16,107 bases of DNA from DATKKX01 sp035542775. Lineage in GTDB: Bacteria; Planctomycetota; Phycisphaerae; UBA1845; UTPLA1. The notes under the pieces were generated by a model, which had not been told where the DNA came from, made no database searches, and saw nothing but the letters and a program-made list of their open reading frames with translations. The position numbers and the translations under genes were made by a program. The number at the start of each line of letters is the position of its first letter. Position 1 is the stretch's first letter. Positions 9,632-16,107 of this stretch are shown piece by piece. The stretch covers positions 1 through 16,107 of the forward strand of contig DATKKX010000338.1 of NCBI GenBank assembly GCA_035542775.1. The letters are read 5' to 3'.

Positions 9632-10764
9632 GGTCCGATCTTCTCGTCCAGCAGCACATCCGCAGACATACCGGCTCGCAGCCGATCCAGACCCTCGTCC
9701 AGCGTGACCTTGATGCGAAAGACCTGTTTGCTGCGCTCTTCCGGCGTTTGGATGTTGCGCGGGGTGAACTCCGCCTCGCGGGCGATAAAGGTGACGTGGG
9801 CGGCGAATCGCCGGCCGGGGAAGCTGTCAACGTGGATGGGCACGCGCTGATCAAGCCGGACCTGGCCCAGGCGAGATTCGGGGACATAGGCCCGCACCCA
9901 GAGTCTCGACGGATCGAGGAGCGCGGCGCTGGGGGCGTTGGCGGCGACGATATCGCCCGGCCGCAGATCGATGGCCTCGACCACGCAATCGCAGGGGGCG
10001 TTGACCTCCAGCTCTTTTATTTGTGTCTCGATCGCGGCCACCTTGGCCTCAGCCGCAGCGAGCTGTGCGGCCGCTTTGGCGACGTCCTCCGGGCGGTAGC
10101 CGGCCTCCATCAGCTTCAGGGCCTGCTCGGCGTCAGCGAGGGCCGCCTGGGCGGCGGCAATCTCCTCCGGCCTGGTTCCTGCCAGCAGGAGGGAAAGCTG
10201 CTGCTCGGCCTCGGCGACCTCGGCCTGGCCGGCCTTGAGGGCCTTGACCGCCTGATCGAATTCCGTCGGAGCGGCCTGGGCCTCCTGTCGGAGCTTGAGC
10301 AGTCGGGCGTGCTCAGCCTCGGCGAATTCCAGACCGGCCTTGGCAATGTTGAGGTGTTGGCGGGCGGTCTCGATCTCCTGCGGCCGTGGGCCGGCGACCA
10401 GCTTGTCCAACGTGGCTTTGGCTTCGTCGCGCTTGGCCCGGGCCTGCTCGATCTCTTCCTTGCGATAACCGGCGGCGAGCCGATCATGCTCGGCCTTGTT
10501 GGCCGCCGCGGAGGCCTTGGCTTCAGCGAGCTGTTCCATGAGGTCGAACGGATCGATGCGATAGAGCAGTGTACCGGTCCCGACGCGTTGCCCTTCGTAG
10601 GCGATCACTTCCGCGACGCGGCCCCCTACGCGGGAACCGACGCGGATTTCGTCCGCCTCGATGAAGCCCGAAACGACAAACGGTGCCGGGCGCACCTTCT
10701 GCCAGTACAGCCAACTGATGATCACCACGGCCGCCACCACGAAAATAACCGCCGTTCTGCGCAT
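9628..10764 (-). CDS. HlyD-family periplasmic adaptor (YbhG-like)
   Basis: A 378-residue membrane-fusion protein and first gene of the exporter operon. Residues 5-20 are a single N-terminal membrane anchor. Residues 32-72 (SGFIEADEIRVGSRVGGRV...EGQRV..GTLLYRIDP) are the first half of the biotinyl-like barrel-sandwich. Residues about 75-252 form an Ala/Glu/Lys-rich coiled-coil hairpin, then VNAPCDCVVEAIDLRPGD closes the sandwich and a beta-barrel domain follows to the end. The coiled coil has four A-G-x-R-(P/K)-(E/Q)-(E/D) motifs at 98, 124, 195 and 221, two per arm, each pair 26 residues apart. It probably links the inner-membrane ABC complex to a TolC-like outer-membrane channel, not encoded here. 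The start has GGGAG about 8 nt upstream. The gene is divergent from the hydrolase-like gene at 10998. Confidence 0.93.
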   Translation of the reverse strand: MRRTAVIFVVAAVVIISWLYWQKVRPAPFVVSGFIEADEIRVGSRVGGRVAEVIAYEGQRVGTGTLLYRIDPFDLMEQLAEAKASAAANKAEHDRLAAGYRKEEIEQARAKRDEAKATLDKLVAGPRPQEIETARQHLNIAKAGLEFAEAEHARLLKLRQEAQAAPTEFDQAVKALKAGQAEVAEAEQQLSLLLAGTRPEEIAAAQAALADAEQALKLMEAGYRPEDVAKAAAQLAAAEAKVAAIETQIKELEVNAPCDCVVEAIDLRPGDIVAANAPSAALLDPSRLWVRAYVPESRLGQVRLDQRVPIHVDSFPGRRFAAHVTFIAREAEFTPRNIQTPEERSKQVFRIKVTLDEGLDRLRAGMSADVLLDEKIGP

Positions 10765-10825
10765 GAGACGCGTCTCCCGTGCCTCGCGACCGCGCGTTCC
10801 GCGAGCCTGCCCCGGCCCGGGCCAC

Positions 10826-10854
10826 TTGACGGATCGTAGTCGCTGGATTGTGAT
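10826..10854 (+). promoter_or_regulatory. Possible promoter for the hydrolase-like gene at 10998
   Basis: TTGACG (10826-10831), a 17-bp spacer, then TGTGAT (10849-10854; 4 of 6 to TATAAT). The -10 overlaps the start of the conserved 27-nt element. The second paralog has no comparable -35, so this call is weak. Confidence 0.3.
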
Positions 10855-10878
10855 ATATGTGTGCAGTTTGACAAGTCC
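10852..10878 (+). repeat. 27-nt duplicated upstream element, copy 1
   Basis: Begins GATATATGTGTGCAGTTTG and ends ACAAGTCC, 146 nt before the start at 10998. It matches copy 2 (12564-12590) at 24 of 27 positions, far more than the surrounding non-coding DNA, so it is probably a retained control site (operator or promoter-proximal element). Confidence 0.55.
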
Positions 10879-10997
10879 GCGCGTGTTTATGTCGGTGATG
10901 GTCGTTCAGGAGCATCCGGCCGGCGGCGAAGCGGGAACAGTCAGGCGCGGGCGCGTCCGGCCGGGGGATCCTGAAAACCCTTATGGAGGAGCGAGCC

Positions 10998-12425
10998 ATG
11001 TCGAAGAACCGCCTGCTTTCCACGGTGCGAGTCTGCGTTTTTTCTGCCGTCCTGGCGATGCTATCACCCTTGGCGACCAATGCCCAGTATGACATCAGCG
11101 ATGAGGACGCGATCGCCGCCGCCAAGAAGTTCGCGAACCACGTCGTCAACGGCCGGTTTGAAAAGGCGGTGAAGTACCTCGGCGATGAGGGAAAGAAGGA
11201 CTCCGCCAAAGAGCTGAAGGAGATGTTCGAGAAGGAGGCGAAAGATGTCGGCAAGTTCGAGTCTTTCGAGGAGGCGACGGCGGAGACGCTGGGCGACCGC
11301 AAGCTGGTGAAGATCCCCACGCACTTCGAGCACGGCTTTCTGACCTTGAGCATCCTGGTGAACTATCAGGGGGAGATTGTCGGGATCAAGTATCAGGGTG
11401 TTGGCATCGCCGGGAAAGAGGGGGAGGAAAAAGAGAAGCCTGAAAAAGAGAAGCAGGTGAAGGCAAAGCCCGAGAAAGAGAAGCCTAAGGCGGAGGAAGA
11501 ACGCTTCGGAACGTCGACCAAGGATGTGACGTTCGGCAAGAAGCCGTGGGAGGTCAAAGGGAAGCTGACTCTCCCGGAGACTGAGAAGTCGGTGCCCGTC
11601 GTGCTGCTGGTGCAGGGTTCGGGGGCGCACGACGAGGACGGGACGGTGGGACCGAACAAGCCGTTCGCGGATCTGGCCGTCGGCCTCGCTTCCCAAGGGG
11701 TCGCGGTGTTGCGTTACTCGAACCGGGCCTTTGCTCACGGGGACAAGCTGAAGGAAAAGAAGGACGTGTCGGTGCGGGAGGAGATGATCGACGACGTGCT
11801 GGAGGCCCTGAAGTTCCTGCGCAAGCAGAAGGAGGTCGACAAGTCCAGGATCTATCTCCTGGGATTAGGCTTCGCCGGATCGCTGACGGCCAAGGTCGCC
11901 CAGGAGGACAAGCATATCGCCGGCGTCATCGTGATGGCGAGCTCGCCGCGGAATATCGCGGATACCATCGAGAACCAGCTGAAATACGTTGCCTCCATCT
12001 TCGGTCCGCAGCAGGCGGCGACCAAGAAGGCGCTGGAGGCGTCGAGCGACATGTTCGCCAAGCTGCGAGACGGATCAGCGCCGGCGGACGGGGAGCTGCT
12101 GGGCCAGTCGATTTCGCGTTGGAAAGACATGAATGAGTACTCTACAAAGTCGGCGGAGACACTCGCGGAACTGGACTGCCGGATTCTGATCGCCGGGGCC
12201 GGACGCGATTACCAGATCACCCGTGACGACTTCGACGTGTTCAAGAAAGCCCTGAAAGGAAAATCCAACGTCAAGTTCAAGTGGTACAAGGAGATGAACC
12301 ACTATTTCGTGAGAGGGGAAGTCAAGTCTACGCCATACGAATACAAGGAGGAGGCGCCTGTGGATCTGGTGGTGATCGGGCAACTGGCGAAGTGGGTCCG
12401 GTCCGATGAAGGCGGAGATGAATAG
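10998..12425 (+). CDS. Exported DUF3887 + alpha/beta-hydrolase-fold protein, nucleophile Ser replaced by Gly
   Basis: A 475-residue protein. The ATG at 10998 follows GGAGGAG; the in-frame ATG at 10983 overlaps that ribosome site and is less likely. The signal peptide spans residues 1-29 (cleavage after TNA). A DUF3887-like domain (about 31-134) is followed by a Lys/Glu/Pro-rich linker (140-168), then an alpha/beta-hydrolase domain (about 175-475) with VVLLVQGSGAHDEDGTVGPN, GVAVLRYSNRAF, IYLLGLGFAG, AGAGRDYQIT and MNHYF. In relatives the nucleophile elbow is G-H-S-x-G; here it reads G-L-G-F-A, putting Gly291 at the Ser position, while Asp404 and His435 of the triad remain. It may be a non-hydrolytic binding protein. 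It is paralogous to the next gene, roughly 60% identical by eye. The pair is divergent from the exporter operon. Confidence 0.88.
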   Translation: MSKNRLLSTVRVCVFSAVLAMLSPLATNAQYDISDEDAIAAAKKFANHVVNGRFEKAVKYLGDEGKKDSAKELKEMFEKEAKDVGKFESFEEATAETLGDRKLVKIPTHFEHGFLTLSILVNYQGEIVGIKYQGVGIAGKEGEEKEKPEKEKQVKAKPEKEKPKAEEERFGTSTKDVTFGKKPWEVKGKLTLPETEKSVPVVLLVQGSGAHDEDGTVGPNKPFADLAVGLASQGVAVLRYSNRAFAHGDKLKEKKDVSVREEMIDDVLEALKFLRKQKEVDKSRIYLLGLGFAGSLTAKVAQEDKHIAGVIVMASSPRNIADTIENQLKYVASIFGPQQAATKKALEASSDMFAKLRDGSAPADGELLGQSISRWKDMNEYSTKSAETLAELDCRILIAGAGRDYQITRDDFDVFKKALKGKSNVKFKWYKEMNHYFVRGEVKSTPYEYKEEAPVDLVVIGQLAKWVRSDEGGDE

Positions 12426-12563
12426 CGAAGATCATTTCGCCGCGACCACGACGAGGACCGACACAGCAGCAGGCATAGCGTGCCGTCGCTCGGGTTCCCG
12501 AACCAGGCTGCCCCTAAACCCTTGATCCCTTCAGGGGGCGATTGGTACGAGTTCGTGGCGGGT
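12426..12563. other. Spacer between the paralogs, no gene seen
   Basis: The region contains only a weak inverted repeat (CCCCT near 12511 with AGGGG near 12533) and no T-run. I see no convincing terminator or separate gene. The paralogs could share a transcript or have separate promoters. Confidence 0.4.
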
Positions 12564-12590
12564 GATAGATGTGTGCGGTCTGACAAGTCC
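12564..12590 (+). repeat. 27-nt duplicated upstream element, copy 2
   Basis: Begins GATAGATGTGTGCGGTCTG and ends ACAAGTCC, 140 nt before the start at 12704. The similar distance from the start codon in both copies supports a shared regulatory function. Confidence 0.55.
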
Positions 12591-12703
12591 AGGGGTTCCG
12601 TCTGTCGCCGAGGAACCGCCGACCGGCCGGCGACGCTGCGAAACAGGAAGCGCGGGTAAGGTCGGCCCGCGGGCTTTGATTGCCGTCTGTAATGGAGCGA
12701 GCC

Positions 12704-14068
12704 ATGTCGAAGAGCCGTTTTCTTTCAAGCGTGCGGATCTGCGCATTGACAGGTGTCGTGGTGCTCCTGTCGCCGCTGCCGTCCTATGCCCAATATGACA
12801 TCAGCGACGAGGATGCCGTTGCGGCCGCCAGGAAGTTCGCCAAACGCCTGCTCGACGGCCGGTTTGAGGACGCGGCCGAACTCACGATCGAAGGCGAGCC
12901 CAGTAAGTTCGCCGTCGAGTTGAAGCAGATGTTTGAAAAGCACACCAAGGATCTCGGCAAATTCACTTCATTTGGGAAGCCGAGCGTGGAATCGATGGGA
13001 GATCGCAAGCTTGTCAGCCTCCCGACGCACTTCGAGCGTGGTTTTCTCAATCTGACCGTCCTTGTGAACTACCAGTCTGAGGTCGTGTGGATCAAGTACC
13101 AGACCCGCGGAGTGTCTGCCGGGATCAACCTCACCGAGATCGGACAATTGACAAGTTGGAACCAGGAAAAGGCCACTTTCGGCAACTCGCCATGGACGGT
13201 CAACGGCAAGCTGACTCGGCCGAAGAGCGACGAGGCCGTGCCGGCCGTGGTGCTGGTGCCCAGTTCCGGACCGCATGACGAAGACGCGACGATGGGAGCG
13301 AACAGACCATTCCTTGATCTGGCTCAAGGTCTCGGCTTACAGGGCATCGCGGTACTCCGCTACCCGAACCGCGCGTTCGCCTACAAGGACAAACTGAAAG
13401 AGCAAAAAAGCTCGTCGGTTCGCGAGGAGATGATCGAGGATGTCCTGGAAGCCCTGAAGTTCCTGCGTCGTCAGAAAGGCATTGACAAATCCAGAATCTA
13501 TCTGCTGGGCTTCGACTTCGGCGGAGCCGTGGCGGCCCAGATCGCCAAGGAGGACAAGAACATTGCCGGCGTAATCCTGATGGCCAGCTCGCCGCGTAAT
13601 GTCGCCGATGTCATCCAGTACAGACTCGAATACGCGGCGTCGTTGCCGGGGCCGGGCCAGGCGCAAGCCAAGAAGGCGCTCGAGCAATCTCGAGGCCCTA
13701 TCGCCACGCTGCGCGAGGGAACGCCCCCCGGGAATGCCATGCTGCTGGGCTGGTCAGCATCGCTCTGGAAGGACATGAACGGCTACTGTACAAAATCCGC
13801 CGAGATTCTGGCGGGCTTGGATTGCCGCATCCTTATTGCCGGCGCCGGCCGGGACTACGAGGTCACTCGCGTCGATTTTGATGCGTACAAAAAGGCGCTC
13901 AAGGGCCACCCGAAGGTCAAATTCAAGTGGTACAAGGCCATGAACCACTATTTTGCCCGCGGCGATGGCAAGTCATCCCCGATGGAGTACGAGAAAGAGG
14001 CCTCCGTCGACCCGGTCGTGATCGAGCAGCTGGGGAAGTGGATCAAAGCCGGCGAAGAGTCGGAGTAG
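12704..14068 (+). CDS. Exported DUF3887 + alpha/beta-hydrolase-fold protein, nucleophile Ser replaced by Asp
   Basis: A 454-residue paralog of the preceding protein. ATG 12704 was chosen because it aligns with its sister's start (both begin MSK-(N/S)-R), follows ATGGAGCGAGCC with a GGAG site, and gives a clean signal peptide (1-29, cleavage after SYA). The DUF3887-like domain (about 31-134) connects through a short linker that lacks the sister's Lys/Glu/Pro insert. The hydrolase domain has LVPSSGPHDEDATMGAN, GIAVLRYPNRAF, IYLLGFDFGG, AGAGRDYEVT and MNHYF. The elbow reads G-F-D-F-G, so Asp271 takes the Ser position; Asp384 and His415 remain. Asp nucleophiles exist in alpha/beta hydrolases such as haloalkane dehalogenases and epoxide hydrolases, but this family is not one of those. 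It is either altered chemistry or an inactive scaffold. Confidence 0.88.
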   Translation: MSKSRFLSSVRICALTGVVVLLSPLPSYAQYDISDEDAVAAARKFAKRLLDGRFEDAAELTIEGEPSKFAVELKQMFEKHTKDLGKFTSFGKPSVESMGDRKLVSLPTHFERGFLNLTVLVNYQSEVVWIKYQTRGVSAGINLTEIGQLTSWNQEKATFGNSPWTVNGKLTRPKSDEAVPAVVLVPSSGPHDEDATMGANRPFLDLAQGLGLQGIAVLRYPNRAFAYKDKLKEQKSSSVREEMIEDVLEALKFLRRQKGIDKSRIYLLGFDFGGAVAAQIAKEDKNIAGVILMASSPRNVADVIQYRLEYAASLPGPGQAQAKKALEQSRGPIATLREGTPPGNAMLLGWSASLWKDMNGYCTKSAEILAGLDCRILIAGAGRDYEVTRVDFDAYKKALKGHPKVKFKWYKAMNHYFARGDGKSSPMEYEKEASVDPVVIEQLGKWIKAGEESE

Positions 14069-14317
14069 TTGGCCGCGCTGATCTGCCCGTCGACGGGTCG
14101 TGCCCTTTCCTGGCGTGAAAGAGTGATGCAGGCGGCGCTGTCTTCACGGCGGGAAACCATATTTTCCCACGCTCGCTCAATCGGCCGGGAATTGACAGGA
14201 CAACCTGAACCTCCGGCTGCATACCCGAGGGACCGGGGAAGCGGATGTCGTTTGAGTGCCGGGCGTTCGGGGGTCGACAGGGCAGACACTTCATGGTCAC
14301 TCGGGCCATTCGGGGGC
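14069..14317. other. Non-coding spacer before the oxidase promoter
   Basis: I see no gene here. A perfect 12-nt palindrome CCCGTCGACGGG lies at 14086-14097, 18 nt after the stop of the upstream gene, without a T-run. Nothing else stands out. Confidence 0.4.
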
Positions 14318-14345
14318 TTGACTCAGGCAGCTGGTTCGGTATGAT
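14318..14345 (+). promoter_or_regulatory. Sigma70-like promoter of the multicopper oxidase gene
   Basis: TTGACT (14318-14323), a 16-bp spacer, TATGAT (14340-14345): 5 of 6 at each box. It is the best plus-strand promoter match I saw, and predicts a leader of about 200 nt before the ATG at 14554. Confidence 0.65.
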
Positions 14346-14553
14346 GGCTGAATCGGGCCAGTTCATGGAAAGTTACGACTGACGCAGTGCGGGGGTCGGT
14401 GTGCGGCCGTTCACTGCGAGGAAGCTGGAGGGCGTCCAGCTCCTGTTCTCGCTGGAAATTGGCCAGGGCGCGGAGTCCCAGATCGATTCGTTCGGGCGCC
14501 GCTTTAATCGAGCGGCAACAAGGCGACAAGCTTTTCTCGAAGGGAGCCATTGT
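14346..14553 (+). other. Long 5' leader of the multicopper oxidase with two hairpins
   Basis: AGCTGGA (14423-14429) pairs with TCCAGCT (14435-14441) around a 5-nt loop, and GCCGCT (14498-14503) pairs with AGCGGC (14511-14516). The ribosome site GGGAG (14542-14546) lies 7 nt before the ATG and is not inside either stem. No known riboswitch class was recognised. Confidence 0.4.
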
Positions 14554-16107
14554 ATGCGCAGAATGATGCAGTGGCTGTCGGTGGTGTTTTGTGTCTTTAT
14601 CGTCAGTTGTAACGGGCTTCAGTGTGCGCCGGTGGTGACATTGCCGCAGGTGCAATTGCCGGGGGCCTTCATTCCCCAGTTCGTGGATCCCTTGCCGGTG
14701 CTCGATGTGGCGGGCGGCCCGATGAAAACGGTCATCACGGATGCGAACGAGGTCGAGGTGCACGCCCGGGAGTTTCTGGTGAACGTGATGCCGTCCAGTT
14801 TTGTCCCCGCCTCCTCCCCCTTCTATGGCGGCACGTGGGTGTGGGGGTATACGGTCGGTTCCAATCCCCCTCCGTCACCCGCGGGCACGTATATCGGGCC
14901 GGTGTTCATCACCCAGCGCGGGTTGCCGACCCAGGTCAGATTCGTGAACGACTTAGGGTTCGCCACGACAACGAATGTGGCGTTTTGGGCAAATGCCACT
15001 GATCAGACAATCCATTGGGCCGATCCACTGGGGGGCCAGGCCAATGCCTGCGCTCATGGAATCGTGGCCGGGCAGGCGCCGACAGGCACATGTGCCGCTC
15101 ATTATGCCGGTTCGATACCCATGGTTCCTCATCTGCACGGCGGCGAGGTGCCGCCTGTGGTCGATGGCGGCCCGGACGCATGGTTTACCAGCGATGGAAC
15201 GATCCATGGAAATGCGTACTACACCCGTCCGAATGTCGCCGCGAACGGAAACGTATCTGTATATCGGTATCCCAACGGGCAGCAGGCGGCGATGCTCTGG
15301 TTCCACGAGCACACGTTGGGTGTCACGCGGCTCAACGTCTACGTGGGGCTGGCCGGTGGCTACATTCTCACCGACCCCGGCACGCCATTGCCCGCCGGCT
15401 TGCACCCTGCCGGCCTGCAGCAGGGCGCGGGGGGCGCGGTGGAGTATCTTACGCCGTTGGTCATCCAGGACCGCATGTTTGACACCAATGGGCAGCTCTT
15501 CTTCCCCAATCAGGGCATCAATCCAGAGCACCCGTACTGGATTCCGGAATTCGTGGGCGACACGATTGTCGTCAACGGCAAGGTATGGCCGTTCATGGCT
15601 GTCCAGGAAAAACGTTATCGTTTTCTGATCGTCAACGGGTCGAATGCGCGAACCTATGAATTGTTTTTCCCCGCCGGCCCGACCATCTGGCAGATCGGGA
15701 CCGATGGCGGTTATCTCGACGCCCCGGTGAGCTTCGACCCTTCTTTGGGACAGAAGCTTCTGCTCATGCCGGGCGAGCGGGCCGACATCATCGTCAATTT
15801 TGCCGGTTTCGGTAACAGGACGCTGGTGTTGAACAACACCGGCGCCACGCCGTACCCGGGAGGAGACCTCCCGGCTCCGCAGACGCTCGGTCAGATCATC
15901 CAGTTCCGCGTGGCGGCAGGTAACGTGACAGATGCCAGCTTCGATCCGGCGACGGGTGCGGCGTTGCGGCCCCCGATGATTCGCCTGGTCGATCCGGCGG
16001 CGGGCACGCTGGCCTCCGGCGTGACCGCCGCGAAGACGCGTCAGTTGACGCTGAACGAGATTGCTCAGGATTCGCCGTCCACGGTGAACGGAATCAACTA
16101 TCCCGGC
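14554..16107 (+). CDS. CotA/laccase-like multicopper oxidase, putative lipoprotein (3' partial)
   Basis: 518 residues are visible; the frame runs off the right edge. ATG 14554 follows GGGAG by 7 nt. The N terminus MRRMMQWLSVVFCVFIVSC is a hydrophobic signal ending in a lipobox-like I-V-S-C19, suggesting a membrane-anchored lipoprotein. Two of the four copper motifs are present: PHLHGGEVP (H193, H195) and WFHEHTLGVTRLN (H251, H253). FVGDTIVVNGKVWP, YRFLIVNGSNARTYEL and IWQIGTDGGYL closely resemble Bacillus CotA. The missing C-terminal domain should hold the type 1 copper site (HPxHxH and HCHxxxH). Such enzymes oxidise phenols, bilirubin or metal ions and reduce O2 to water at the trinuclear cluster; the substrate is unknown here. 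C166 and C180, in an insert before the first copper motif, may form a disulfide. Confidence 0.93.
   Translation, partial: MRRMMQWLSVVFCVFIVSCNGLQCAPVVTLPQVQLPGAFIPQFVDPLPVLDVAGGPMKTVITDANEVEVHAREFLVNVMPSSFVPASSPFYGGTWVWGYTVGSNPPPSPAGTYIGPVFITQRGLPTQVRFVNDLGFATTTNVAFWANATDQTIHWADPLGGQANACAHGIVAGQAPTGTCAAHYAGSIPMVPHLHGGEVPPVVDGGPDAWFTSDGTIHGNAYYTRPNVAANGNVSVYRYPNGQQAAMLWFHEHTLGVTRLNVYVGLAGGYILTDPGTPLPAGLHPAGLQQGAGGAVEYLTPLVIQDRMFDTNGQLFFPNQGINPEHPYWIPEFVGDTIVVNGKVWPFMAVQEKRYRFLIVNGSNARTYELFFPAGPTIWQIGTDGGYLDAPVSFDPSLGQKLLLMPGERADIIVNFAGFGNRTLVLNNTGATPYPGGDLPAPQTLGQIIQFRVAAGNVTDASFDPATGAALRPPMIRLVDPAAGTLASGVTAAKTRQLTLNEIAQDSPSTVNGINYPG

Noticed and set aside
9748..10839. Long plus-strand open frame (363 codons) opposite the adaptor gene
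   Set aside because: It mirrors the Ala/Glu-rich coiled coil of the HlyD gene, is Leu/Gly-rich, matches no family, and the opposite strand has a clear protein family with coupled neighbours.
12514..12705. Minus-strand frame of 63 codons sharing 'CQTAHIYH' with a frame near 10870
   Set aside because: The similarity comes from the duplicated 27-nt non-coding element, not from a shared protein.

Overview
The window comes from a high-GC member of the phylum Planctomycetota. The clearest evidence is the 16S rRNA gene. Its position-338 probe site reads GCAGCCACCCGTAGGTGT (4159-4176), the EUB338-II variant typical of Planctomycetales, instead of the common bacterial form. The 16S also stands alone, with its own promoters and terminator and no 23S, 5S or tRNA beside it; unlinked rRNA genes are common in this phylum. 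The secreted protein at the left edge, with dockerin-like and 'DCNxNGIPDxCDIA' repeats, fits the same group. I cannot assign a class.

Layout. 2-2680 (+): large exported protein cut by the left edge, with 12 acidic Cys-containing repeats, ending in a palindromic repeat. 2784-5024 (-): a complete one-gene rRNA unit with tandem promoters P1 and P2, a boxA antitermination site, a structured leader, the 16S, a trailer of GNRA-capped hairpins and an intrinsic terminator. 5167-5760 (+): small membrane protein resembling DUF4405 cytochromes. 5911-7527 (+): AspT/YidE-type transporter with two central RCK_C domains. 7539-10764 (-): three-gene operon for a tripartite exporter (HlyD adaptor, ABC ATPase, ABC-2 permease), with both junctions overlapping as ATGA. 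10998-12425 and 12704-14068 (+): tandem paralogous exported proteins, each a DUF3887-like domain plus an alpha/beta-hydrolase fold. 14554 to the right edge (+): CotA/laccase-like multicopper oxidase with a lipoprotein-type signal, behind a good sigma70-like promoter.

How the genes relate. The exporter operon and the hydrolase pair are divergent and share a 233-nt control region. The hydrolase pair arose by a duplication that included a 27-nt upstream element (24/27 identical between copies). Several products are exported (edge protein, both hydrolase-fold proteins, oxidase), but nothing in the sequence ties them to one pathway.

The most unusual signal is in the hydrolase pair. Both copies keep the Asp and His expected of the catalytic triad, but the nucleophile-elbow serine is Gly in one and Asp in the other. 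They may be pseudo-enzymes or have altered chemistry. The second most interesting item is the compact, fully delimited single-16S transcription unit, with repeated GNRA hairpins and an enlarged V2 region.
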